From the NCBI RefSeq assembly GCF_002205845.1, contig NZ_NISI01000003.1, positions 248,001 through 312,000 of the forward strand: a stretch of 64,000 bases of DNA, given 5' to 3'. The position numbers were made by a program, and so were the translations under genes. Below, one piece after another: positions 42,140 through 51,518 of this stretch. Source of the DNA: Roseateles puraquae. GTDB lineage: Bacteria > Pseudomonadota > Gammaproteobacteria > Burkholderiales > Burkholderiaceae_C. Numbering within the stretch: position 1 is the first letter of the stretch; each line of letters opens with the position of its first letter. Under the pieces are notes generated by a model that worked only from the letters and a program-made list of their open reading frames with translations, did not search any database and was not told the origin of the DNA.

Positions 42140-43119
42140 CGCCCGCGCCTGCGCAACTGGTCAGCCACGGCCTGCCCGCCCACGGCCGCTACGTCGGCCG
42201 CATCGCACGGCTGGACTGGTCCGGGTTGCGCCCGCGCCCAGGCTGGCTGTGGCGATGCCTGCATCACAAGCGTTGGCAGTACGTGGGCTTGGGGCATGAC
42301 GAGCTCTTCCTGGCTGTGGCCATCGTGGACATCGGCTGGGCCAGCTCAGCCTTCGCTTATCTCTTCGACCGCCGCCGGGGCCGGCTGCTTGCCGACTGGA
42401 CGCAGGACGGCCTGCCGGGCCTGCAATGCGGCGTGTCGGACGAACCCCTGGCCGGTGCCCACGCGTGGTTCCGGGGGCCGGGTGCCCGCCTGTCGCTGAC
42501 CCACACGCCAGACGATTTGCTGGCGTTGCAGGTCGAGACCCCCGGCCTGCAGATCGAGGCCTGGCTGGACCTGCACGCCATGCCACCGCCGCTGCTGGCC
42601 GTCGGCCCGATCAGCGGCGGCCTCGCGCACGCCACCCAGAAGACCACCGCCGTACCCGTGCGTGGTTGGGCCCAGGCGGGCGGTGAGCGCTTCGCGCTGG
42701 ACGGCGCCTGGGGCGCGCTAGACGCCTCCAACGGCCTGCTGGCCCGCAACACCGATTGGCGCTGGGCCAGCGCGCATGCGCCGGGCATCGGCTTCAACCT
42801 GCAGCAGGGCTACTTCGGCGGGCAGGAGAACGTGCTGTGGCTGGACGAGCAACCGATTGCCCTGGGCACGGCGCAGTTCGAGTTCGACCCCCACCAGCCG
42901 CTGGGGCCGTGGCGGGTGTCGACGGACGACGGGATGCTGGACCTCGTCTTCACGCCGGAAGGCGCTCGCCATGCGAACAAGAACCTGGGCGTGGCGATGA
43001 GCCGATACGTGCAGCCGGTGGGTGTGTTCGACGGTTGGGTACGCGCGGCGCCGGGGGTGTCAGCGCGGCGTGTCCATCGCCTGTTGGGCGTCACCGAGGA
43101 CCATGCGTCGCGCTGGTGA
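42136..43119 (+). CDS. DUF2804 family protein
   Basis: The 327-residue protein matches the DUF2804 family, which has a lipocalin-like or beta-sandwich fold and no known function. Markers are the HKRWQYVGLGHDELFLAVAIVDIGW N-terminal segment (read around its glycine), FGGQENVLWLD and the C-terminal GVTEDHASRW. The start overlaps the AraC stop (ATGA), showing translational coupling. The last 60 bases overlap the convergent PepSY gene; the family-typical end shows this gene really reaches that far. Confidence 0.82.
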   Translation: MTPAPAQLVSHGLPAHGRYVGRIARLDWSGLRPRPGWLWRCLHHKRWQYVGLGHDELFLAVAIVDIGWASSAFAYLFDRRRGRLLADWTQDGLPGLQCGVSDEPLAGAHAWFRGPGARLSLTHTPDDLLALQVETPGLQIEAWLDLHAMPPPLLAVGPISGGLAHATQKTTAVPVRGWAQAGGERFALDGAWGALDASNGLLARNTDWRWASAHAPGIGFNLQQGYFGGQENVLWLDEQPIALGTAQFEFDPHQPLGPWRVSTDDGMLDLVFTPEGARHANKNLGVAMSRYVQPVGVFDGWVRAAPGVSARRVHRLLGVTEDHASRW

Positions 43120-44232
43120 GCCCGCTGCCCCGCGCTTCTTCAGCCACAAGTACAGGCCGCTGCCAAGCACGACGATCGTGGCGATGTCCAGCAAGGCCCA
43201 GAGGATCTTCATCGGCAGGCCGCCGTAGTCGCCGAAATGCAGGGGCTGCGAGAGCAGCAGCGCGTCCAGGTACCACGGCAACTCCGGTGCTGCAGTCACC
43301 CGCGCAGTACGCGCATCCACGAGCACCGGCACCATCAGCTTGGCGGTCAACGGCGTGTCGCCCCGCATGAAGAAGGTGGTGTGGTGCGGGCTGGAGAAGG
43401 TGGTTCCGGGGAAGGCGATGAAGTACAGATGCTTGCCCGGCGCTGCGGCCTGGGCGGCTTGCAGTGCTTGCTGCAGCGGCGCTCGGCCTGACTCCGGCAC
43501 CAGCGGCTGGCCCTGGTAGGGCCGCACGAGTTCGCCAACATGCTCGACCTGCCAGTACTTGACCAGCAGGTCAGCGCCCGTGTTGATGACGCCAGTCGCG
43601 CCCACGACGAAGCACCACACCAGTGTCACGATGCCGATCAGGTTGTGCAGGTCCAGCCAGCGGGTGCGGGCCGAGCGGTCGTGGCGCACGGTGCCGAAGT
43701 CCAGCTTGCGCATGAACGGCGCATACAGCACCACGCCGGATACCAGCGCCACCAGCAGCAGCAAGCCCATGAAGCCTAGAAAGAGCTTGCCGGGCAGACC
43801 GGCGAACAGGTCCACGTGCAGGCGGAACATCAGGTCCATGAAGCCCTCGCCCACGCGGTACTCACCCACCACCTGCCCGGTGCGCGCATCGACCATGACG
43901 GACTTGTAGTCGTCGGTCGGCGCGGGTGTGGGCGTGAGCGTGGCCCACCACAGGCGCTCATCGTCGTCGGACTTGCCCATGAACTGCACGATGCGGTCGG
44001 GGTAGCGGGCGCGAGCAGCGGCCATCACCTCGTCGGCGCTGGCGCGTCGCGTCTCCAGCTCGGCCTGCAGGGGCGGTGCCTCGATCTCGGTGCCGGTCAG
44101 ATGGCCGATCTCGTGATGGAAGATCAGCGGCAGGCCCGTCAGGCACAGCAGCAGCATGAACAGTGTGCAGACCAGGCTGCTCCACTTGTGCAGCCAGGCC
44201 CACAGCCGGATGGTGCGCGGCGTCAGCGTCAC
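43060..44232 (-). CDS. PepSY-associated transmembrane protein of an iron-uptake operon
   Basis: The 390-residue inner-membrane protein has the PepSY-TM layout: a first helix (LWAWLHKWSSLVCTLFMLLLC), a periplasmic PepSY domain containing a conserved DARTGQVVGEYR, then three more helices with histidines (FRLHVDLFAG, DLHNLIGI). Such proteins accompany siderophore receptors and are thought to reduce or release iron from siderophores in the periplasm. It lies 7 bases after the TonB receptor. The last 60 bases, coding a hydrophilic tail, overlap convergent DUF2804. Confidence 0.85.
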   Translation of the reverse strand: MTLTPRTIRLWAWLHKWSSLVCTLFMLLLCLTGLPLIFHHEIGHLTGTEIEAPPLQAELETRRASADEVMAAARARYPDRIVQFMGKSDDDERLWWATLTPTPAPTDDYKSVMVDARTGQVVGEYRVGEGFMDLMFRLHVDLFAGLPGKLFLGFMGLLLLVALVSGVVLYAPFMRKLDFGTVRHDRSARTRWLDLHNLIGIVTLVWCFVVGATGVINTGADLLVKYWQVEHVGELVRPYQGQPLVPESGRAPLQQALQAAQAAAPGKHLYFIAFPGTTFSSPHHTTFFMRGDTPLTAKLMVPVLVDARTARVTAAPELPWYLDALLLSQPLHFGDYGGLPMKILWALLDIATIVVLGSGLYLWLKKRGAAGSPARRMVLGDAQQAMDTPR

Positions 44233-44239
44233 GGCGGCC

Positions 44240-46363
44240 TCAGAGCTTGTAGTCCAGTGTCACGGACACATTGCGCGGCTCGCCGTAGATGGCGCCATAG
44301 GCCAGACCACCAACGTACTTCTTGTCGAACAGGTTGTTCACGTTCAGGCGCAGCGTGGCGGCTGGTGAGACCTCATACGCCGCGAAGGCGTTCGCCACGA
44401 GATAGGCGTCCTGCTTGGGACCGCCGGTCTTGCTCACCTCCGACTGCCAGCGCCCGCCCACGCCCAGGTGCAGGGCAGGCAATGCGGGCAGGCGGCTGTC
44501 GACACGGAAGTTGACGGTATTGCGCGGCACCCATTCGTAGATGTCCTGGCCATCGGGGCCGGTGAGCTTGAGGTGGGTGTAGCCCAGGGTCAGCTTGGCG
44601 TTCTTGCCCAGGCGGCCCGTGGCCTCGGCCTCGAAGCCGCGCGACTTCACGTCCTTGCCTTCGTACCAGGACTGACCGTCCAGCGAGGTCCCCGTGCCCG
44701 TGATGACGCCACCGTAGGTCGCCAGCCCCTGCTGCCGCGCCGTGAAGACGGCAAAGGTCGTCAGCAGCGCGCGATCCAGCCATTCGGCCTTCACACCCGC
44801 CTCGGCGTTGACGCCTTTCATAGGGGCGAGGTACTCGCCCTTCTTGTCGGTCTGGTCCTGGTTCTGGAAGATGTCGGAGTACGACACATAGCCCGTCACG
44901 GCGGGCGAGAAGGCATACGTCAAGCCCACATAGGGGCTGACCTCCCGGGTGTCAGGGTAGACGGTGTTGGTCGCGGCATTGCCGTAGATGGAAGCGCCGC
45001 TGCGTGCCAGCCGCACCGCGTTCATGCCGAGGATGCCCTTGAGCTCGTCCGTCAGGCTGATCTGCGATGCGGCGTATAGACGAGTGAGCTTCTGCTCGCC
45101 GCGGGTGCTCGGCTGGCGTGAACCCCAGGTGGGCTCGGTGTACACATCGCCGCCATACGGGAAGGCTGGCAAGGCGTCGCCCATGTGATCCTGCACCGGG
45201 AAGATGTTCACGGCCGTCTTCTCGCGCGACTGGCTCACGCCCAGCAGCAACCGGTGCCGACGGCCGAAAGCGGTGAAGTCGCCGCTCAGGTTGGCGTCCA
45301 GCACCCGGTGGTCGGTGTCACCTTCGCTGCGGTAGGGCCAGCCGATAACGCCGGTGTTGTCGGCATTCAGCACACCGGTGGGCGAGTAGGCGTACAGCAG
45401 CCGCGTCGACTCGTCGCCATGCCGCGTGTTGTAGGTCAGCTTGGCCTCCCACCCCTCGGCCAACTGGTGGGCGTATTCGATGAAGGCGTTGTAGGACCGG
45501 GTGTTCCAGTAGGTCCAGCGCTGCGAGGTGGACGAGCCGACGGGGAAGTCGGCCTGGGTGCCGTCGGCACGCCGCAGCGTGAGCGAGCCCCACATCGGCG
45601 AGTCCTGCTTCGAGTCCACGGCCGTGAGGCCCAACGTCAGCACGCCGCGGCTGCCGATCTGGCCGTCGACCACGCCATAGACCGAGGTGCGCTTGTCATG
45701 CAAGTCGCGCAGGTAGGAGTCCTTGTCCTCATGCGCCACCACCAGCCGGCCCGCCCAGGCCCCGTCCTCGGTCAGCACCTTGTTGAGGTCGAGCGCGGCT
45801 CGCTTCTTGCCCCAGGCGCCCAGGGTCAGGTTGAACTCGCCGTTGTCCTGGTTCAGTGGACGCTTGCGGATGTAGTTGATCGTGCCTGACGCATTGCCCA
45901 CGCCGGTGAGCAAGCCGTTGGCGCCGCGGATCAGCTCGATGCGGTCGAACAGGAAGGTGTCTTCACGGCCGACGACCGTTCCCCAGGCGTTGGTCATGCC
46001 CAGGCCGTCGACCTGGGTCAGCTGGATGTCGAAGCCGCGGGCATTGAAGGTGGCGCGGTTGGTCTCGTACTGCTCGACGTTGATGCCGGTGGCCAGGCCG
46101 AGCGCTTCGTTGCTGCCGGTCAGGCCGAAGTTGGCCATGTCCTCGCCGTCGATGTTGCTGATGGTCTGCGGCGTCTCCTTGACGTCCATCGCCAGGCCGG
46201 TCGCGCCCTTCGAGACACGGTTGGCCCGCTTGCCGGTGACCACGACGGTCTGCAGGCTGGCGGCTTGAGGTGATTCGGCGGGCGTTGCAGCGGTCTGTGC
46301 GCGGGCGGGCAGGCTGGCGGCCGCCAGTGCGCAGGCGGTCAGGAGAAAGGCGGGAGGCGTCAT
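44240..46363 (-). CDS. TonB-dependent siderophore receptor
   Basis: The 707-residue outer-membrane receptor has a signal peptide (LLTACALAAASLPARAQ), a TonB-box-like VVVTG segment, a plug domain (TPQTISNIDGEDM, RGFDIQLTQVDG, DRIELIRGANGLLTGVGNASGTINYIRKRP, here split by its glycines) and a 22-strand barrel ending NVSVTLDYKL. No STN signalling domain is present, so it is not a FecA-type transducer. Similarity in the plug and layout is to ferric-siderophore receptors of the FpvA/FhuE kind. A Fur box lies just before the upstream small gene and a PepSY gene follows. Confidence 0.93.
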   Translation of the reverse strand: MTPPAFLLTACALAAASLPARAQTAATPAESPQAASLQTVVVTGKRANRVSKGATGLAMDVKETPQTISNIDGEDMANFGLTGSNEALGLATGINVEQYETNRATFNARGFDIQLTQVDGLGMTNAWGTVVGREDTFLFDRIELIRGANGLLTGVGNASGTINYIRKRPLNQDNGEFNLTLGAWGKKRAALDLNKVLTEDGAWAGRLVVAHEDKDSYLRDLHDKRTSVYGVVDGQIGSRGVLTLGLTAVDSKQDSPMWGSLTLRRADGTQADFPVGSSTSQRWTYWNTRSYNAFIEYAHQLAEGWEAKLTYNTRHGDESTRLLYAYSPTGVLNADNTGVIGWPYRSEGDTDHRVLDANLSGDFTAFGRRHRLLLGVSQSREKTAVNIFPVQDHMGDALPAFPYGGDVYTEPTWGSRQPSTRGEQKLTRLYAASQISLTDELKGILGMNAVRLARSGASIYGNAATNTVYPDTREVSPYVGLTYAFSPAVTGYVSYSDIFQNQDQTDKKGEYLAPMKGVNAEAGVKAEWLDRALLTTFAVFTARQQGLATYGGVITGTGTSLDGQSWYEGKDVKSRGFEAEATGRLGKNAKLTLGYTHLKLTGPDGQDIYEWVPRNTVNFRVDSRLPALPALHLGVGGRWQSEVSKTGGPKQDAYLVANAFAAYEVSPAATLRLNVNNLFDKKYVGGLAYGAIYGEPRNVSVTLDYKL

Positions 46364-46394
46364 CAGGCAGGTGGATGTGAATACGAAGGGACGA

Positions 46395-46616
46395 TCAGCG
46401 GCGCAGGACGCACCGGGCAACGACGAGCAGCGGCACACCCAGCGCGAGCCACGACCAGGTGTCGCCCCAGCCGTCGGACACCAGGGCCGAGACCAGTCCC
46501 GTGGCGCTCAGCAGTCCGAGCGCCACGGGCCAGCCCCACAGCCGCCCGGGCGTGTGACGGGCGGATGCTGGCGACAGCTGTGGGCTGCGGTTCGACCGTT
46601 CGTGCGAGCTCGTCAT
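46395..46616 (-). CDS. Small two-helix membrane protein at the head of the iron operon
   Basis: The 73-residue protein has two hydrophobic segments (WPVALGLLSATGLVSALV and WSWLALGVPLLVVARCVL) joined by a short SDGWGDT loop. Small proteins of this kind regularly precede TonB-receptor and PepSY genes in betaproteobacteria, but their function is unknown. It starts 14 bases downstream of the Fur box, so it is the first gene of the iron-regulated operon. I chose the ATG at 46616; a further in-frame start would run through the Fur box. Confidence 0.75.
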   Translation of the reverse strand: MTSSHERSNRSPQLSPASARHTPGRLWGWPVALGLLSATGLVSALVSDGWGDTWSWLALGVPLLVVARCVLRR

Positions 46617-46629
46617 GCCATCAAATACA

Positions 46630-46648
46630 AATGAGAACGATTCGCATT
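46630..46648. promoter_or_regulatory. Fur box controlling the iron-uptake operon
   Basis: On the minus strand the 19 bases read AATGCGAATCGTTCTCATT; the two 9-base arms agree at 7 of 9 positions around a central base. This matches the Fur consensus (AATGATAAT...) in its usual betaproteobacterial form and is followed by a small membrane protein, a siderophore receptor and a PepSY gene. It stands just before the first gene's ATG. Confidence 0.9.
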
Positions 46649-46663
46649 CTATACACAAGACAA

Positions 46664-46694
46664 TAAAAACCGCCCTGCCTTGCGGTCAGGGCGG
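46664..46694 (-). terminator. Rho-independent terminator of clpB
   Basis: On the minus strand an 8-base stem (CCGCCCTG/CAGGGCGG, 9-base loop) is followed by TTTTTATT. It lies about 57 bases after the clpB stop and separates clpB from the Fur-controlled operon. Confidence 0.92.
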
Positions 46695-46751
46695 CTGCAG
46701 CGGCCTCGGGTGGCGTGTCTGGACGCTCGGCGGGCGCGCCCGCCGGCGGCC

Positions 46752-49346
<2,595 letters not shown>

Positions 49347-49372
49347 GGAATGAATCCTCCGGTTGCGAAGCC

Positions 49373-49400
49373 AAGTGGGCGCCTTTCAGCGCTTTTCAAG
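49373..49400 (-). promoter_or_regulatory. Sigma-32-like heat-shock promoter of clpB
   Basis: The minus strand reads CTTGAA, 14 bases, then GCCCACTT. The heat-shock sigma consensus is CTTGAA and CCCCATnT with 11-15 bases between; the -35 is perfect and the -10 matches at 6 of 8. A start near 49366 would give a leader of about 20 bases with the clpB ribosome site. It fits the established heat control of clpB. Confidence 0.8.
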
Positions 49401-49405
49401 TTGAC

Positions 49406-49771
49406 TCAAATCAAGGCCTGCACCAGCTTCATGCCCGCCCAGGCCGCCAGCAGCGAGCCCAGCACGTGGCTGACCGTGTGGGCCAGCGCCATGCCGAACT
49501 CCCCATGCCGCAGCAGCGCCAGCGACTCGCCCGAGAACGACGAAAACGTGGTCAGCCCGCCCAGAAAGCCCGTCACGAGCAGCAGCTTCAACAGGTCGTT
49601 GGGCTGGCGGCCAAACCACTCCAGCGCCATGCCGATCAGAAACCCGCCCACCACGTTCACCAGCAGCGTGCCCAGCGGAAAGCCCGCCCAGCGGGTGTTG
49701 AACAGCAGGCCTGCCTGCCAGCGAGCGAGCGCGCCGAGCGCCGCACCGACCGAGATCACCAGCGCATTCAT
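49406..49771 (-). CDS. crcB: Fluoride channel CrcB/Fluc
   Basis: The 121-residue protein is a Fluc fluoride exporter: four helices with LVNVVGGFLIG (conserved Asn), TGFLGGLTTFSSFSGE (the phenylalanine box) and a last helix. It works as an antiparallel dimer. The start overlaps the moaE stop (ATGA), so they are translationally coupled. No fluoride riboswitch is visible; expression seems tied to moaE. Confidence 0.93.
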   Translation of the reverse strand: MNALVISVGAALGALARWQAGLLFNTRWAGFPLGTLLVNVVGGFLIGMALEWFGRQPNDLLKLLLVTGFLGGLTTFSSFSGESLALLRHGEFGMALAHTVSHVLGSLLAAWAGMKLVQALI

Positions 49772-50241
49772 GCCGCGTTCCCCGCGGTGATGCCCCAGCG
49801 CGCCAGGGCGGCGTCATCGGCCTCGCGGGCGTCCACCCAATGGGCGCCGTCGGGCGTGAATTCCTTCTTCCAGAACGGCGCCTGGGTCTTGAGATAGTCC
49901 ATCAGGAACTCACAGGCCTGGAAGGCCTGGCCCCGGTGGGCACTGGCCACCAGCACGAGCACGATCTGCTCGCGCGCCTGCAGCAGCCCGACGCGGTGGA
50001 TGACCCGCGCCGCCCGGATGTCGAAACGGGCGAACGCCTCGTCCACCATCGCCTCGATGGCCGCCTCCGTCATGCCGGGGTAATGCTCGAGCTCCATCTG
50101 AGACACGGCCGCCCCGCTGCTGCGCTCGCGTACCGTGCCGACGAACGCCACGACGGCGCCAATACCGCCGTCCCCCATTCGCAGGGCTGCCGTTTCGGCG
50201 CCCAGGTCGAAATCTGCTGATTGGATGCACACTCTGGCCAT
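49768..50241 (-). CDS. moaE: Molybdopterin synthase large subunit
   Basis: MoaE with MoaD adds two sulphurs to cyclic pyranopterin monophosphate. The 157-residue protein has GAVVAFVGTVRE, the ELEHYPGMTEA segment, IHRVGLL, VASAHRGQAF and the catalytic lysines in FWKKE. The ATG at 50241 gives MARVCIQ. Its partner moaD is about 9.4 kb away at 59608-59865 on the same strand; a block of other genes lies between. Confidence 0.95.
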   Translation of the reverse strand: MARVCIQSADFDLGAETAALRMGDGGIGAVVAFVGTVRERSSGAAVSQMELEHYPGMTEAAIEAMVDEAFARFDIRAARVIHRVGLLQAREQIVLVLVASAHRGQAFQACEFLMDYLKTQAPFWKKEFTPDGAHWVDAREADDAALARWGITAGNAA

Positions 50242-50250
50242 GTCACGGAT

Positions 50251-50273
50251 TCTCACCTTGGGCGGCGGTGAGA
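50251..50273. promoter_or_regulatory. Inverted repeat between moaE and the SPFH operon
   Basis: TCTCACC and GGTGAGA form 7-base arms with a 9-base spacer, 10 bases before the moaE start and about 83 bases before the SPFH gene. A regulator binding site for either direction is possible. Without a terminator-like T-run a terminator is unlikely here. Confidence 0.4.
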
Positions 50274-50355
50274 TTCACCTGTTTTGGCGTCGATCTGCCC
50301 ACAAGCCGCCGCATACTGGGCGCCGTTCATTTCTCACGCTGCCAGGAATTTCGAC

Positions 50356-51384
50356 ATGGCCCTGATGGATTTCATCAAGAAACAGTTCATAGACGTCATC
50401 CAGTGGACGGAGGACGGCGATGGCACGCTGGCCTGGCGCTTCCCGATGGCGGGCATGGAAATCCAGAACGGCGGCCAGCTGGTGGTGCGCGAGAGCCAGG
50501 TGGCGGTGTTCGTGAACGAGGGTCAGGTGGCCGACGTCTTCGGCCCCGGCACCCACAAGCTGACCACCCAGACGCTGCCCGTCCTGACCTACCTCAAGAA
50601 CTGGGACAAGCTCTTCGAGTCGCCGTTCAAGAGCGACGTCTACTTCTTCAGCACCCGCCAGCAGATCGACCAGCGCTGGGGCACGAGCCAGCCCGTGTCC
50701 ATCCGTGACAAGGACTTCGGCGCGGTGCGCATCCGCGCTTTCGGCAACTACGCCTACCGCATCAAGGATGCCAAGGTCTTCCACAGCCAGATCTCAGGCA
50801 CCCGGGAGCGCTACACCGCCGCCGAGTTGGACGGGCAGCTGCGTGGCCTGATGCTGCAGCACATCAGCGATGCCGTCGCGAGCAGCGGCACCGCCTTCCT
50901 TGACCTCGCCGCCAACCAGATCGAGTTTGCGGCCGCCCTCAAGAACGCCACCGCGCCGTCGTTCGACGCCCTCGGCCTGGAGTTGCTGTCGGTGACGATG
51001 CAGAACGTGTCGCTGCCCGAAGAGCTGCAGAAGATCCTCGACCAGCGCATCGGCATGGGCATCATCGGCCAGAACATGGGCCAGTTCATGCAGTACCAGA
51101 CCGCGCAGGCCATCCCCGAGCTGGCCAAGGGCGCAGGCTCGGGCAGCGGCATCGCGGGTGAAGCCGTCGGCCTGGGGGCCGGCGTGGCCTTGGGCCAGAC
51201 CCTGGCCCAAACGCTGGGTCAAGGCCTGGCCGGCGTCGGCACGGCCGCCCCGGCCCCGGCCGCGAGCAAGCCGGACGACATCGTGGCCCTGCTGGAAAAG
51301 CTCGGCGACCTCAAGGCCAAGGGCATCCTGACCGACGAGGAATTCGCCGCCAAGAAGGCTGACCTCCTGAAAAAGCTTGGCTAG
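50356..51384 (+). CDS. SPFH/Band 7 protein with C-terminal SHOCT domain (YdjI-like)
   Basis: The 342-residue protein is of the SPFH group annotated as virion-core-like, related to Bacillus YdjI. The SPFH core runs over about residues 30-240 (GGQLVVRESQVAVFVNEGQ, GPGTHKLTTQTLPVL, FGAVRIRAFGNYAYRI, LELLSVTMQNVSLPEEL, each split at glycine or proline). A glycine/alanine-rich stretch follows. The last 36 residues form a SHOCT module (LEKLGDLKAKGILTDEEF). YdjI helps recruit PspA-type proteins to damaged membranes; no pspA is in the window. It is the first gene of the block between moaE and moaD. AGGAA precedes the ATG. Confidence 0.88.
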   Translation: MALMDFIKKQFIDVIQWTEDGDGTLAWRFPMAGMEIQNGGQLVVRESQVAVFVNEGQVADVFGPGTHKLTTQTLPVLTYLKNWDKLFESPFKSDVYFFSTRQQIDQRWGTSQPVSIRDKDFGAVRIRAFGNYAYRIKDAKVFHSQISGTRERYTAAELDGQLRGLMLQHISDAVASSGTAFLDLAANQIEFAAALKNATAPSFDALGLELLSVTMQNVSLPEELQKILDQRIGMGIIGQNMGQFMQYQTAQAIPELAKGAGSGSGIAGEAVGLGAGVALGQTLAQTLGQGLAGVGTAAPAPAASKPDDIVALLEKLGDLKAKGILTDEEFAAKKADLLKKLG

Positions 51385-51402
51385 ACATTGGCCCACCCCC
51401 TA

Positions 51403-51480
51403 CCGGCTTGTGCCGGCCCCCTCCAGGGGGCGCCGTCAGTGGCCCGGCAAAGCCGGTTCCACGGCGGCCGCTGGGCCGCT
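51403..51480. repeat. Hairpin-rich intergenic element, REP-like
   Basis: Three perfect short hairpins follow each other: CCGGC-ttgt-GCCGG (51403-51416), GCCCCCT-cc-AGGGGGC (51416-51431) and CCGGC-aaa-GCCGG (51444-51456), then a GCGGCC palindrome. This stacked layout resembles the repeated extragenic palindromes of Burkholderiales genomes. It lies between the SPFH and DUF4178 genes and may also stop or slow transcription. Confidence 0.65.
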
Positions 51481-51518
51481 ACCTAAGCTGCCTGCGTTGA
51501 TCCAGCTGAACTTCCCCA

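Noticed and set aside
49406-49771. Fluoride riboswitch for crcB
   Set aside because: crcB begins inside the moaE stop; there is no room for a riboswitch and none is visible upstream of moaE.
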